Below, in pieces: positions 9,906 through 20,223 of a stretch of DNA of 64,000 nucleotides. Positions within the stretch are counted from its first letter, which is position 1; each line of letters opens with the position of its first letter. Position numbers and translations under genes: made by a program. This DNA comes from Trypanosoma brucei gambiense DAL972 (Eukaryota > Euglenozoa > Kinetoplastea > Trypanosomatida > Trypanosomatidae). Where the stretch lies: the NCBI RefSeq assembly GCF_000210295.1, contig NC_026736.1, forward strand, positions 372,001 through 436,000. The letters run 5' to 3'. The notes beneath the pieces are model-generated. The model made no database searches, was not told the origin of the DNA, and was given only the letters and a program-made list of their open reading frames with translations.

Positions 9906-10673
9906 ATACCCGGATGGAGTGCTGCATATGCATTTACCGAACGCAGATATTGCCGAAACGCAATTCGTTTTTCTCTTTTCTTCTCCCCTCCACTTTTGAT
10001 TTCTCTCTTTCCTTTTACTTTCTTGCTCCGTCTGCTTCATTACCCCTCTGCACGTACACCACACCAATCCGCATCTTAGCCACTGGATATTTTTTAAAAA
10101 ACCGTGCTGTTGAACACCAATGTAAATTTTTAAAAAGTTCTACTCCTTCCTCCTTTTTTTACGCGGCATTCTGACTTTACCGTATATTCACGCAAGTATC
10201 CACTCTCTTATGCCCACGCCAACGTTTTCCTTAGACAACAATAAGAATAACTAGAAACGTTTTTTCACCCTTTCGTTACACACTTATTCTCCTTTTACCC
10301 ACTCCTTGCTTCTCAGTTCTTTTTCTTCTTGTTTTTTTTGTTTCAAATTCGTCCTCGTGATCGCGTTCATTAAAAATCCGCTCCTCTTTTGTTACTAACT
10401 TACGTGACGCACAACAAACAAAAAACTAACAAAAATAGAAAAAAACATGAACGTGCATATATATATATATACTTTACCGACAGCGTACATACTCTCTCCA
10501 ACATATAAAATGCACCAACATCCAGTTTCAGCGGTATTTGAACGTTAGTCCAACTCAATCTCAAGACAAAATCCCCGCACCATAACACAAACACACACGT
10601 ACACACGCGCCCTTTTTCTCTATTTCTGTCAAGAAGCAGAGAAAAAGTCGCTCAGTCGGTGCGACGGGTTTAT

Positions 10674-11720
10674 TTAGCTCAGAATGCGACGTGCCACGTC
10701 GAGAACATCAGAGACTTGCGGTTGTGATGCAACTTCCAAATTTTTCGAGTATGGTGTTGGGCAGTCGGCACATGAAACGCGCTCCATCGGGGCGTCAAGA
10801 TAATCGAAGGCCTCGCTCTCCATTACAATGGCGCATATCTCCGCACCAATATTGCAAATAGGGAAGGATTCATCAACAGTCATCGCACGACCAGTTTTCT
10901 TCACGGATTGAATGATCGTTGCGCGATCCAGAGGACGAAGGGAACGAAGGTTAATCACTTCAGCCTCAATACCGCTCTTGGCAAGTTGCTCCGCTGCTTT
11001 AAGGCAAAGAGAAACACCACGCGAGAAACCAATCATTGTGATATCCTTACCAGGTCGCTCAATTTTAGCCTTTCCAAAAGGAATGACAAAGTCTTCTCCC
11101 ATCGCCTCATCACTTACTTTGAATGTCTCACCGTACATAAGCTCATGTTCAAGCATAACGACGGGATTGTCATCGCGAATTGCAGCTTTCAGCATTCCAC
11201 GAGCGTCTTCGCTGCTGTATGGGGAGAATACCTTCAGTCCAGGAATTGAGGCATACCAAGCAGCAAAACACTGAGAATGTTGAGCCCCAACACCGGCTGA
11301 TGCGCCGTTGGGACCACGGAACACAATAGGACACTTAAGTTGGCCTGCTGACATGTACAATCCCTTACCAGCGGAGTTCACAATTTGGTCAATGGCTTGC
11401 ATGGCGAAGTTCATCGTCATGAATTCACACACGGGTCTCATGCCATTCATGGCGGCACCCACAGCCATACCCGCGAAACCATGTTCCGTAATGGGTGTGT
11501 CAATAACACGAGATGTTCCATACTTATCAACAAGTCCTCTTGTCACCTTGTAGGCTCCTTGATACTGTCCGACCTCTTCACCCAACACAAAAACAGTTTT
11601 GTCTCGACTCAGCTCCTCATCGATTGCACTGTTTAGTGCGTCACGAACAGTCAAACTCGTCACTGTCCGAGAACCAAGTGCAGCAGATGAAGCTGAGAAA
11701 GTAGTAGCAAAACGGCGCAT
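10674..11720 (-). CDS. PDHB: Pyruvate dehydrogenase E1 component, beta subunit, mitochondrial
   Basis: A 348-residue protein, the usual length for E1-beta, starting at an [18 protein letters not shown] is a typical short mitochondrial presequence. The mature part shows the transketolase-like pyrimidine-binding domain ([53 protein letters not shown]) and the C-terminal transketolase domain ([31 protein letters not shown]). With the alpha subunit it forms the thiamine-diphosphate enzyme that decarboxylates pyruvate and acetylates the lipoyl groups of E2. A minus-strand pyrimidine stretch at about 11875-11925 with an AG at 11846-11847 is a plausible splice acceptor. Confidence 0.97.
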   Translation of the reverse strand: MRRFATTFSASSAALGSRTVTSLTVRDALNSAIDEELSRDKTVFVLGEEVGQYQGAYKVTRGLVDKYGTSRVIDTPITEHGFAGMAVGAAMNGMRPVCEFMTMNFAMQAIDQIVNSAGKGLYMSAGQLKCPIVFRGPNGASAGVGAQHSQCFAAWYASIPGLKVFSPYSSEDARGMLKAAIRDDNPVVMLEHELMYGETFKVSDEAMGEDFVIPFGKAKIERPGKDITMIGFSRGVSLCLKAAEQLAKSGIEAEVINLRSLRPLDRATIIQSVKKTGRAMTVDESFPICNIGAEICAIVMESEAFDYLDAPMERVSCADCPTPYSKNLEVASQPQVSDVLDVARRILS

Positions 11721-12259
11721 TTTAAATAATGTTCTTTCTTCTTCTTTTTTTTTTCCGTTACCTTTGGGTTTCCTGTTTTAGGATAATTCTACAACCTTCA
11801 GGTATCTTTTTATCTTTGATTTCTTTCGTTGACGGGCTAGACACTCTCGAATATTTGTAGTTTGTTTGGTTGTGTAGGTGCAACGAGAGCGATTAGTAAG
11901 TTAGAAGAAGAAGTTTGAAGATAAAAATTCAAAACAGTTCAAAACTGTTTGTTTCTCATATTCGGACAAGGAACAAACTTCTCCGCAATATTTCCCTCCC
12001 CCCTCCTTCATTCGAACCGAATTGTTGGTTAAGTGGCACAACGATAGAAACCAAAATAAAAGCTATTTAAACACTCCTTTAGTACCTCTCCCGTTCCTTG
12101 AAGTAGCACAAACGCAGAGCGTTGTCCCCATTACCCACAGCACGAACTGTGGGGTACATGGTACTTACGGGGGCAGCAGCGTGTTCAAATGCACACTTCG
12201 TGTAAACAAGGTAATGTTTGAGGAAGTACAAAAAAGAAAAAGCTGCTCAAACAATAAGC
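11721..12259. other. Spacer upstream of PDH E1-beta
   Basis: No gene seen. It holds the predicted PDH E1-beta splice signal and, next to 12259, the presumed 3' UTR of the R/D-rich frame. Confidence 0.4.
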
Positions 12260-12700
12260 TCATTGGCCTCTGTCACGTTTTCTCCATCTTCGGTACCTGC
12301 GGTTATGTCCATGATGCTCATCATCCTGTTCATCTCGATCAAAATCCCATTCCCAATGCCGATCACGGTCGCGGTTAGCATCACGATCCCGCTCACGGCC
12401 ACGGCTGACCTCACGATCACGGTCATAATCGCGAACCGCCCCACGGTCATTGTCACGCTCACGAGAACGATCCCGGTCGCGGGCCCGGTCTCCACCACGC
12501 CGACGCAAACGACCATGCCGGTGGTCGTGATTGGTATCAGCCTCATGATCGTTCTCACGATCTCGTTTTCGCTTAGATGAACCCGTAGTACGACCATCAA
12601 CACCTGCTGAACCTTGCGTCTCGGTTCGTGCTGCCACGGACGTTTTGGGGTCTGGTGAAACCATGAACAACTGCTCAGCACTCACCGCAGGCCCTGTCAT
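12260..12700 (-). CDS. R/D-rich frame directly behind the 1311-residue protein
   Basis: An open frame of 146 residues from the ATG at 12700, only 5 nt past the stop codon of the upstream gene and in a different frame; the frame is open further upstream, overlapping that gene's 3' end. The translation is strongly biased: Ser/Thr-rich at first, then a long run of Arg-Asp and Arg-Glu dipeptides (for example RDRDRSRERD), ending in RRYRRWRKRDRGQ. RD/RE-rich tails are common on nuclear RNA-processing proteins. Trypanosome mRNAs each need their own spliced leader, and no acceptor fits between the two frames. So this is either the C-terminal tail of the upstream protein, detached by a frameshift, or non-coding sequence with biased composition. 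Confidence 0.45.
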   Translation of the reverse strand: MTGPAVSAEQLFMVSPDPKTSVAARTETQGSAGVDGRTTGSSKRKRDRENDHEADTNHDHRHGRLRRRGGDRARDRDRSRERDNDRGAVRDYDRDREVSRGRERDRDANRDRDRHWEWDFDRDEQDDEHHGHNRRYRRWRKRDRGQ

Positions 12701-12705
12701 CCTCT

Positions 12706-15700
12706 CTAGAAGTGGACATTCCACAGATGTAACAGATTGACAGGATGAGTGCTATCCGTTGACAGAATTATCCCGAGCGTTTGCTGACGTTTCTTCACAG
12801 CGTCCAGGAACAGCTCCTTGTTTCGCCTGACGAGCCCAATAACACGCCGCATGTGAAAAGTTAGAGTGTAAGCCTTCCAATCACCGAGAGAAGTATTCTC
12901 ACCGAGAAACCGAGCAACGTTCCGCGTCGTATCCATAATAAGTGTCTGGAGAAGTGCGGCAGCATCCTTTCCTGAAGCAGGAAGCACATCATGGATCCAG
13001 TTGTTTTGAGTACCCTCGGTTCTTGCAGGCACGTTCGCCTCTGCAGTCGTTGGTGGTTGCTTTTGCTGATCCCCATGAGGAGGGACAGCACGACAGGGAT
13101 TCAACCTATAGGGCAAAACAATTTCATCCACCAAAACGCCCAGGAATGCCGCGAGGGCAGTGCACTCCATTTTCGTGGCGTGTAAAACTTTTGCGTTCGC
13201 CTGCAAAACGATACGACGCACGGCATTCAATAGTGCACGAGATTCAAGATTACCAGCGCATGATATCAGCCACTTCTTCACTGCAATTCCGGTCAGCACG
13301 GCATCTGCTACAGAAGTTCGCGCGCGCATTACAAACACAGTGATCACTGCATCCATATAGGGTTTTACAACCGCATTCAGCAGCTTGTCGTCACCTGAAG
13401 CAGGGGCTTCAGAGCCCTTATTGATTGCACTACCCGTTACTGCAATTGGGGCTTCTCCTTGTGCACCCGTAGTTGGGGAAACTGTCGATTCTTCCCCCAC
13501 CTTCAAAGTGGCGCTCGAAGTATCAGTAGTCGTGTTAGCAACCTCCCTTTTCTCTTCTACCTTTGAGTCAGTGGGAACGGGCCCCGCCTGCTGCTGGACG
13601 TCTGCCGGTGCGTTGTTAGCTGCCCTTTGGCGAAGCGCATCGAAATCGTGTTTGACAGATGCCGATATACCCGTGTCCAATTTCTCCTGTGTTGCTATGT
13701 CTTTCTCTTTCGTTGTGGGTTGTTCTAGCATGGCGCGGCATGCTAAAAGCGTTTTCGTTGGAATACTCTTCATATAATTTCGGTTGCACAACCTCAATAA
13801 ATTCATTGCACACACGTTCGCACGTGAGTCAATATCCTCTAACTCCATACTGCACAAGTAATCACACCAAGCATGAGGAATATGTGGCTTAACTTCCTCA
13901 TCGTACGCCACGTTGCCCTGTAAGAGGACTGCTAGTGCGAGCCGTGGCAAAACTGGTCCTTCTCGAGCCACATTAGCCCTAGAGAGTAGTTTTTCCACGA
14001 TGGCTTTTTGTACTTGCTGACGTCTTGACACATCCCAGTATGTTACTGTATTGCATAGACGCATCACACCCATGAAAAAAGCCGTCATCGCATCGACGAC
14101 AACACACCCCGCACCAGTTGGCCCAAGAAGACGCGCTTCGCCCACACCTCGCAACCGCGCCATCACCAACTCTCCAATGTGTGCAACAATTTCAACGAAG
14201 AGCCGCCGGACCACATCAGCCTCCTTCTCCTTCTCTCCTCCGCTTTTTGACATTTTGTCATCACCATCCCTCTCCTTCTTTACTGATCCCGGGGTCATAA
14301 GAATGTTGTGGAAGAACTGCAGGGCATCGTTTTTCGCATTTAAAGCGAGCCGCTGTGGTTGACGGCTATAGTATCCACGCGGCAACTCCTCCAGATACGC
14401 GACCTCAGCACAGCGCGGGTACCGCAGGGCACAAGCCACGTGCTCAGCGTCTTTTGCAGTACTGTGATCCACTCCAATAGCCCTTAGCGGAGGAAGAAAG
14501 AAGGCGACGAGCCCGTACTGGTGTCGCTGCCTTATGAGACGATGAAGACACGACATCATGGGCAGACCAGGCGCAAAAAAACGGCGAGCAGCCAATCGAA
14601 CATGCTGAATCGTCGTTTTTTCAAAGAGTGGTGAGTCACTTGCCACAAACCCTAAGAACATGAGCCACTCGCTCACAGCTACACTACAGCTTCCAGTTCC
14701 ACTTGTAATTATGGATTCCTCGAGGGCGGCTGCAAAAAGTCTTTCAACAAATTGCGAAGTATTGACGGCATGATCAGCGACACAGCTATCTTTTCCAGCC
14801 GCTGTGGAGTTCAGAACCGACTTCACATCTTCGCACAAACTTGCCAAAGAGCTTTCAATGAAGTTGGCGACAGCAAAGAATTTAGGGAAAAACATGAAGG
14901 CCACATCATCCGCATCGAGAGTTGCCTCACTAAACGCTGTAGAACGTGATGCACTAGACATGCCCCGATCGGTAATGATGGCCTCAAAGTCACACCTATC
15001 CGCTTCAGCCCCTGTCGCACACAATGACTTAATCAGATGCTGCAATGTCGCAAGAGGCCTGTGAACAAGAAGTACACGCAACGCTCTCTTGTGTATATCG
15101 CTTGGCACACTTGTCTTATCAAGAGCAGAGGAAATGATGCCATTTAGTGCCTTGCTACATGCTTCAACAAGGGTTAACGGTGTCCCTCTGCTTACCATGG
15201 CATTCGATGATGACAGCAGAGGCGTCGCGACTGCTCTGCTATGCCACGAGAGAAACGCTCTCATAGCGGTATGCTCCCTAAAACCCTTCGTAATGTTCGC
15301 GTTATCCCTACATTCTTCGCTGTCAGTGGGTTGCACCCGTTCTCGTGCGGCATGAAATGTGCGGGACGCAATGTCTGCAAGTAACACGGGCCACGGTGTA
15401 AACTCGTCAAGCTGTTCAAGAAGAACAAACACTCGTTGAACTTCCTGCTGTAAACCTCTGAGCAAACCACGGGCTTCTGCTGCAGGGAGCATACCCTCAG
15501 TTTTGGGACACTCGGTGCCCTTGCTGTCCTTATCCCCATCGATACATTTATGTGCGCTGACCCCGTGAGAATCACCACCAGCAGAACCTTCACTCTTGAG
15601 GGCGTTAAAGCACGTAAGCATGGAATGGAGAAAATCTCCGCACACGGGAAGCCACCTCCCAAGGGATTGCACCATGGCACCGGCCATTGAAGAGGTTGCG

Positions 15701-16641
15701 ACAACAACATAACCGTTGCCCTCGTTGTTGTTAAGATCTTTTGTAGATTTCCTGGCGGAAGTCTCAACATACAACTTCCTGAGCACTTTGGCCACATTGG
15801 AAACGAAGGAGCGCACCTCGAAGTCCTTCACAGCATCACCGGTTTCTCCCTCGGCTCCCGATACTGCGTGTGTCCCGCACGACCGCAGCATCGTCTCTTC
15901 CAATTCCAAAAGCTCCACATGAAACAGCTCCCACATTCGCTGTACGAACTTCGGTAACAATTGTATCTGTTCAACAAAAGTTATTTTTAAATGATTTTGG
16001 AGATAGTGACCGAGAGCTCCAAGCAAGTCATCTTGACTCAAGGCGTCCTCACCTGAAGAAGAGGCACAAATCCAATGGTTAACGTGCGTGAAGGCAATTC
16101 CTTCAAGAAGGCAGTCCACGAGGGCACTGAACCGGTTTGCTGTTTCATCGCCGCCAGCGGCATCGAAGTGTGTCTTCCACTCAAGAAAAATAACGTCAAG
16201 CACGATATGGAGGGCCTTTTGATGAAGGGCAATTGTTTCTCTCCTACTCACAGCGACTACGGAAGCCTGCTTTTCCGGACTCCCTTCAACCTTCTCCTTC
16301 TCACACTTCCCCTGCGCTTCAGTGAAGGCAGACAGTAGTTGATTGCGTGCTTCCACAAGTTTTTTGTGCCATGCCAATGTCATTGCTGATTTCCACCCCT
16401 CAGCATTACGCTTGGCACGTGGGGATGTTGTCGTATCCACAACAACCCGTGCCCTTGCTTTCACTTCATCTTTACAAGACTGAATCACACCCTCTACATA
16501 TGGGTTTGAGAGTGCACTTTTTAGTTCGACTGTCAGGGTTCGATGAGTCCACCAAAACTCAAAGAGAGGTCGCTCCTCCGGTTGCTTTTCTTCCGCTTTG
16601 GACTGAGTCCCCTTTCCCTTTTGTCGCTTTTCCCGCTTCAT
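12706..16641 (-). CDS. Large alpha-helical protein of unknown function, 1311 residues
   Basis: The start chosen is the ATG at 16641 (MKREKRQKGKG); three more codons upstream lack an ATG. The first 30 residues are Lys/Glu-rich. The body has the Leu/Ala-rich periodicity of a helical repeat protein, with low-complexity Thr/Ser/Glu linkers around residues 1020-1090. I recognise no catalytic motif, signal peptide or membrane segment. Size, helical build and the R/D-rich sequence right behind the stop recall nuclear scaffold proteins of mRNA processing, but this is only a resemblance. The end (LLHLWNVHF) looks abrupt and may be caused by a frameshift. A clear C/T tract (about 16725-16758) and AG at 16698-16697 would give a 5' UTR of about 55 nt. 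Confidence 0.8.
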   Translation of the reverse strand: MKREKRQKGKGTQSKAEEKQPEERPLFEFWWTHRTLTVELKSALSNPYVEGVIQSCKDEVKARARVVVDTTTSPRAKRNAEGWKSAMTLAWHKKLVEARNQLLSAFTEAQGKCEKEKVEGSPEKQASVVAVSRRETIALHQKALHIVLDVIFLEWKTHFDAAGGDETANRFSALVDCLLEGIAFTHVNHWICASSSGEDALSQDDLLGALGHYLQNHLKITFVEQIQLLPKFVQRMWELFHVELLELEETMLRSCGTHAVSGAEGETGDAVKDFEVRSFVSNVAKVLRKLYVETSARKSTKDLNNNEGNGYVVVATSSMAGAMVQSLGRWLPVCGDFLHSMLTCFNALKSEGSAGGDSHGVSAHKCIDGDKDSKGTECPKTEGMLPAAEARGLLRGLQQEVQRVFVLLEQLDEFTPWPVLLADIASRTFHAARERVQPTDSEECRDNANITKGFREHTAMRAFLSWHSRAVATPLLSSSNAMVSRGTPLTLVEACSKALNGIISSALDKTSVPSDIHKRALRVLLVHRPLATLQHLIKSLCATGAEADRCDFEAIITDRGMSSASRSTAFSEATLDADDVAFMFFPKFFAVANFIESSLASLCEDVKSVLNSTAAGKDSCVADHAVNTSQFVERLFAAALEESIITSGTGSCSVAVSEWLMFLGFVASDSPLFEKTTIQHVRLAARRFFAPGLPMMSCLHRLIRQRHQYGLVAFFLPPLRAIGVDHSTAKDAEHVACALRYPRCAEVAYLEELPRGYYSRQPQRLALNAKNDALQFFHNILMTPGSVKKERDGDDKMSKSGGEKEKEADVVRRLFVEIVAHIGELVMARLRGVGEARLLGPTGAGCVVVDAMTAFFMGVMRLCNTVTYWDVSRRQQVQKAIVEKLLSRANVAREGPVLPRLALAVLLQGNVAYDEEVKPHIPHAWCDYLCSMELEDIDSRANVCAMNLLRLCNRNYMKSIPTKTLLACRAMLEQPTTKEKDIATQEKLDTGISASVKHDFDALRQRAANNAPADVQQQAGPVPTDSKVEEKREVANTTTDTSSATLKVGEESTVSPTTGAQGEAPIAVTGSAINKGSEAPASGDDKLLNAVVKPYMDAVITVFVMRARTSVADAVLTGIAVKKWLISCAGNLESRALLNAVRRIVLQANAKVLHATKMECTALAAFLGVLVDEIVLPYRLNPCRAVPPHGDQQKQPPTTAEANVPARTEGTQNNWIHDVLPASGKDAAALLQTLIMDTTRNVARFLGENTSLGDWKAYTLTFHMRRVIGLVRRNKELFLDAVKKRQQTLGIILSTDSTHPVNLLHLWNVHF

Positions 16642-17363
16642 ACAATTCAATAATGCCTTCGTACTCTGCAGAAACCGTCTACGTCCTTACTCACCTCTGG
16701 TGTAGGCGTGAGTCAGAACGACAACGAGGAAAAAATAGAAAACGCAAACGGATATTCCACGAGAAAGTTGAGAGAACACACAAATTCACTCACATATATA
16801 CTACATATAGTAAGCAAAAAGATATGCGAAGTATCATCCTTTCAGATACCCTCCTGTGAGAACATGTAGTCGCAACATGAATCAAATGTAAGATGTAGAA
16901 CTGCAAATAAATACCCGAGAAACATGAAAATAAATTTAATTAATCCTCCTCCCGCAGTTCGCCTCGCTTTTATCCCTCTAAAAAAAGCTCACTTGAGTCC
17001 CTATATCGGCGATGTGAATCAGACGATATCGAACCTCTGACAAACTCAAAGGATGAACGAATGAATCAGGTGAAAAACCGATTTGTTGCGCCACATTAAT
17101 TTTTGTTGTTGAAGGAACATGAAATTACAAACTATTTTCACACGTGTTGCCTCCGCTTCCAATGTTTCCCTGTTTATGTGCCGTGCTTCCCTGCTATTCG
17201 TCCCATTACTTCTCCATTCATCAAAGGACCCCCCCCTCCTCTACAACATCATACCCACTCCTTCCGTCCCCCAGAAACATGTTAGAACAAAGGAGTGCGT
17301 ACAAGGCATAGTAAAACGCAATTTCACTGTATTCCCTTTGAAGTAGAAAAGCCCACTATAACG
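16642..17363. other. Spacer between the RGG3-related gene and the 1311-residue protein gene
   Basis: No gene seen. It holds the predicted splice acceptor of the downstream gene at about 16697 and presumed 3' UTR of the upstream gene. Confidence 0.4.
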
Positions 17364-18344
17364 TCACCGGGTGTGCTGTGGCTCCTGCGACCGCTGCAAA
17401 GCCATTGAACGACGAACATGAAAAGTATGCTCACCGCGACCCTGCTGCCGCACCTCAAAGTATTGCGGATACCTCTCAAAGAATTGCATTGCCTTCAACC
17501 CGGGTTTTCCCATGCATCGGACGCGCACCTCCTCCGGAATGCCCAGTTCTGTAAAGGGAGACCATTCGTTAGGGATGTACTGAAGCACGGTGTTTAAACG
17601 TTGCTGCTTTTCTGAAAGTGGGTCATGTTGAAGAACGCGAGCATTGATATCATCCGGTTTCAAGGGACTCGACGCTGGTGCCTCAGGAGATGAGGGAGAA
17701 GACGACGACCTTACACCTGCAGCATAAGTAGAGGCGGAAATATGAGAAGTGTTTTCGAGCACCATCGGCCTCGCATTCGCCGGTACCAAATGCGGTGGTG
17801 AGCAAAAGATCGTACGGTTGCGCAACGCCCCCTGCTGATACAAAGCAAAGTTTCGTGGATACTGCAACAGAAGCTGCTCAAGTGGAACCTTGTTCTTCAC
17901 CAGCGTTTTCTTGCTGTCAGCCGACAGTGCACGGAAGAGTGATCCGATTGGTACGGGCCTGCTCAACAGTGCTTGAACCTCCTCCAGCAGGTTATTTACA
18001 GCCTCCTCCTGTTCCGTCGACTTTGCAGAAGCGGAGTTGGTAGGTTTGGTTCCAACTGAGGCACCACCTTCAAAACTATGTTGTTCGCAGTGCTGATGTA
18101 AATCTGTATTAGTGCCCCCACCAACTGCAGAATGTAAGCGGCATCGTGTGGAAAATGTGGGGGTAACAAACGCCGGAGAAGTGATCATATCTCCTCCAAT
18201 AATGCGGTGGGAGCCCATAATAAAACTGTAGTTACGCGTACTCCCAGTCCCGCAACTGCCATGTGATGCGAGACGAGTGTTTAAATGGCCTGGGAGAAAA
18301 GCCAGTTGTCTCCAATACAGTGAACCATGCGTGGTTGTTCGCAT
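17364..18344 (-). CDS. Probable mitochondrial protein with two modules related to RGG3
   Basis: A 326-residue protein from an ATG. The first 45 residues are rich in Arg, Ser, His and Leu without acidic residues, consistent with a mitochondrial presequence. Two similar modules follow: residues about 117-183 (ending LLQYPRNFALYQQ, RTIFCS) and about 247-315 (TVLQYIPNEWSPFTELGI, GLKAMQFFERYPQYFEVRQ, HTFHVRR). Each has helices, then L-x-x-L/F, an aromatic-Pro step and a beta hairpin, a pattern also seen in residues 115-185 of the neighbouring RGG3. A Ser/Pro-rich linker separates them. I infer an RNA-binding winged-helix or LOTUS-like fold and a mitochondrial RNA role; neither is shown directly. 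A tract of 11 T with first AG at 18362-18363 would leave a 5' UTR of about 17 nt. Confidence 0.75.
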   Translation of the reverse strand: MRTTTHGSLYWRQLAFLPGHLNTRLASHGSCGTGSTRNYSFIMGSHRIIGGDMITSPAFVTPTFSTRCRLHSAVGGGTNTDLHQHCEQHSFEGGASVGTKPTNSASAKSTEQEEAVNNLLEEVQALLSRPVPIGSLFRALSADSKKTLVKNKVPLEQLLLQYPRNFALYQQGALRNRTIFCSPPHLVPANARPMVLENTSHISASTYAAGVRSSSSPSSPEAPASSPLKPDDINARVLQHDPLSEKQQRLNTVLQYIPNEWSPFTELGIPEEVRVRCMGKPGLKAMQFFERYPQYFEVRQQGRGEHTFHVRRSMALQRSQEPQHTR

Positions 18345-19359
18345 ATGTAAGTATTTCCCAACTTTTTAAGTTAAAAAAAAAAAGTACAAATAAATGCACG
18401 AAAACAAAGTTCACCGGACCTTGAGAGCAGTAATATGGCACAAACCCTAAAGTTAGCACACAAGAGGGAGGAGAAATGATAGTCCTGTGGGAGCAGCGTC
18501 CAATACCGTTATGAATTAAGGCAACATACTGCAGAGCACGTTCAAAAAAAAAAAGATGAAAGAGTGTGAGGAAAAAGAAATGACAACGAAAAAAATAACA
18601 ATAAATATACCACACACGCATTTGTTTCGTCTATCACCGTCGTTGCTTCTTTCCTTACTCTCCCACCGTCCCCCTGCACCCACCCTCAGACCCCTTATCA
18701 TTCTACTTGCGCCGCATAGGGAAAAGAGATCACAGTTGAATTGCTCCACAAATTCTGCGCTCTCTTCTGAATGATATTATCAAATTTCACAGTGACTCTT
18801 TTTCTTACCCTTATTTATTCATTGCTTTTGAAAAGCGATGTTTTACTGAGCACTGTCTCTCTTTTCTTCTTTTATCCGGTGCATCAACATGCAGTAGCGA
18901 GAACCGTAGCGGGAACATGCACAAAGCGCATGATGTGAGCATTTGCTTCCCTAGCCACCACGGCTTCACATTTCATCACATATAACGTGCAAAAAAAATG
19001 TTGATGGAAGCAGTTGAGGAAACGGGTGTGTTTTAAAAAACAAGGACACCGAAGAGGGATGCCTCCTTTAACTAAGGGAAAATCAGTCCTCAGATTTTCT
19101 GAACTACACATGACCTAAACAACAACGGCGAACAAAAAAAATCTGTGAGCGCCACCGAGGCACGAACAAAGTACTTGCACAAAATAACACAAAAAGAATA
19201 CAAGAGATTTTTGGGAGGAGGAAGAAGAGGAAGAGGAAGAGGGGGAAAACGAATGAAACTAAGCAAAGTGGAAAATGTTAGCTGCACATACCCCGACCCA
19301 CCGTAAACGGATAACACCGTCGCTTGCTTTCCGCTTCTACATATCTTAATTTAAGCCTC
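18345..19359. other. 1.0-kb spacer, presumed RGG3 3' UTR
   Basis: No convincing gene. A-runs on the plus strand at 18373-18384 give the T tract used to predict the acceptor of the downstream gene. Confidence 0.45.
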
Positions 19360-20223
19360 CTAGCGACGGTATTGCCCCCCAAATCCACGCTCCTCACCTC
19401 GCCCCATTCGACCGCTGTCCCTCCCCCCGTTACCTCTGCCACCTCTGAAGCCACCACCACCACCTCTATCATTCCTTCCCCTGTCCTCTCCTCCTCCTCT
19501 CCCTCTTCCTCCTCCTCCTCTTCCTCCTCCAGCGCCATTACGGCCCCTAAAACCGCCACCGCCACCATTCATGGGTCTCCCTCCCCTGCCGCGGCCTCCA
19601 CGGCGTGTCAACCCAAGCATTTCTTGCATGGTTTCCCGCTGTCGTTCCCGTGCAGTGAGCTTCTGATACGCTAGTGGTGTAGCGGCAACGTATAGCACAC
19701 CATCGGAAGGATTAGCCTTCACAACAAAAAGTTGTTTCCGTTGCTCCAAAAAGCTTTTGAGGCCGTTATGCTTCTCTGAAACGGCTTCTTGCACATCGGG
19801 TGAAAGCTGGGCGTTAAGGCTCTTTATCGTTATGGCGCCGTTCTGCGGAATGTGCTTGATAACGCTCATCAACACCTTGGTATCATCTCGCATAACTACT
19901 CGGGTACCCTCACTGAGCTCACCATCAAATGTTTGATTGATCAGTGCACGTCGCTGAGGCGCGTCTGTGGGAGGCTTCCCACTGCCACCACTGCCACCAC
20001 TGCCACCGCCGCCGAACCCGCGACCTCCGCTCCTGCCGTCTCCACGTCTGAAATTACCCCCTTCACGGCCGAAGGATCCTTGGGTTCGCATGGAAAGAAA
20101 GATTGGAAACGTAGCACCGACACACGGGGGACAAAAGTGCCTGTTGCTGACGAAACTCGGCCTAAAAGCAGCCAACCGCCGAATCAGCACGGGCAAATCA
20201 ACGATACCAAATGCGGCAGACAT
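19360..20223 (-). CDS. RGG3: Mitochondrial RGG protein of the RNA-editing substrate-binding complex
   Basis: A 287-residue protein from an ATG. The N terminus (MSAAFGIVDLPVLIRRLAAF) looks like a mitochondrial presequence. A first Gly/Arg/Ser-rich stretch covers residues about 48-85. A folded module at 115-185 has VIKHIPQNGAITIKSLNAQL and GLKSFLEQRKQLFVV. A long RGG/GGRG tail covers residues 205-287. The composition and layout match the kinetoplastid protein I know as TbRGG3, a component of the MRB1/RESC complex that handles guide RNAs and pre-edited mRNAs. RGG tails bind RNA. The symbol rests on recognition of this layout and the neighbourhood. A tract of 13 T and AG at 20243-20242 gives a very short predicted 5' UTR of about 18 nt. 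Confidence 0.85.
   Translation of the reverse strand: MSAAFGIVDLPVLIRRLAAFRPSFVSNRHFCPPCVGATFPIFLSMRTQGSFGREGGNFRRGDGRSGGRGFGGGGSGGSGGSGKPPTDAPQRRALINQTFDGELSEGTRVVMRDDTKVLMSVIKHIPQNGAITIKSLNAQLSPDVQEAVSEKHNGLKSFLEQRKQLFVVKANPSDGVLYVAATPLAYQKLTARERQRETMQEMLGLTRRGGRGRGGRPMNGGGGGFRGRNGAGGGRGGGGRGRGGGEDRGRNDRGGGGGFRGGRGNGGRDSGRMGRGEERGFGGQYRR

Larger units (their letters stand above)
9149..10673. other. 1.5-kb spacer, PDH E1-beta 3' UTR and LSM8 splice region
   Basis: No convincing gene. Open frames here translate into Phe/Ser-rich low-complexity peptides. It holds a compound CA/TA microsatellite at about 9866-9905 and a TA run near 10458-10470. A minus-strand pyrimidine tract at about 9283-9305 with a first AG at 9258-9259 is the likely LSM8 acceptor. 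Confidence 0.5.

Noticed and set aside
12247..12681. 144-codon frame overlapping the R/D-rich frame
   Set aside because: It is the same repetitive sequence in another frame. The Arg-Asp frame is the plausible coding one.
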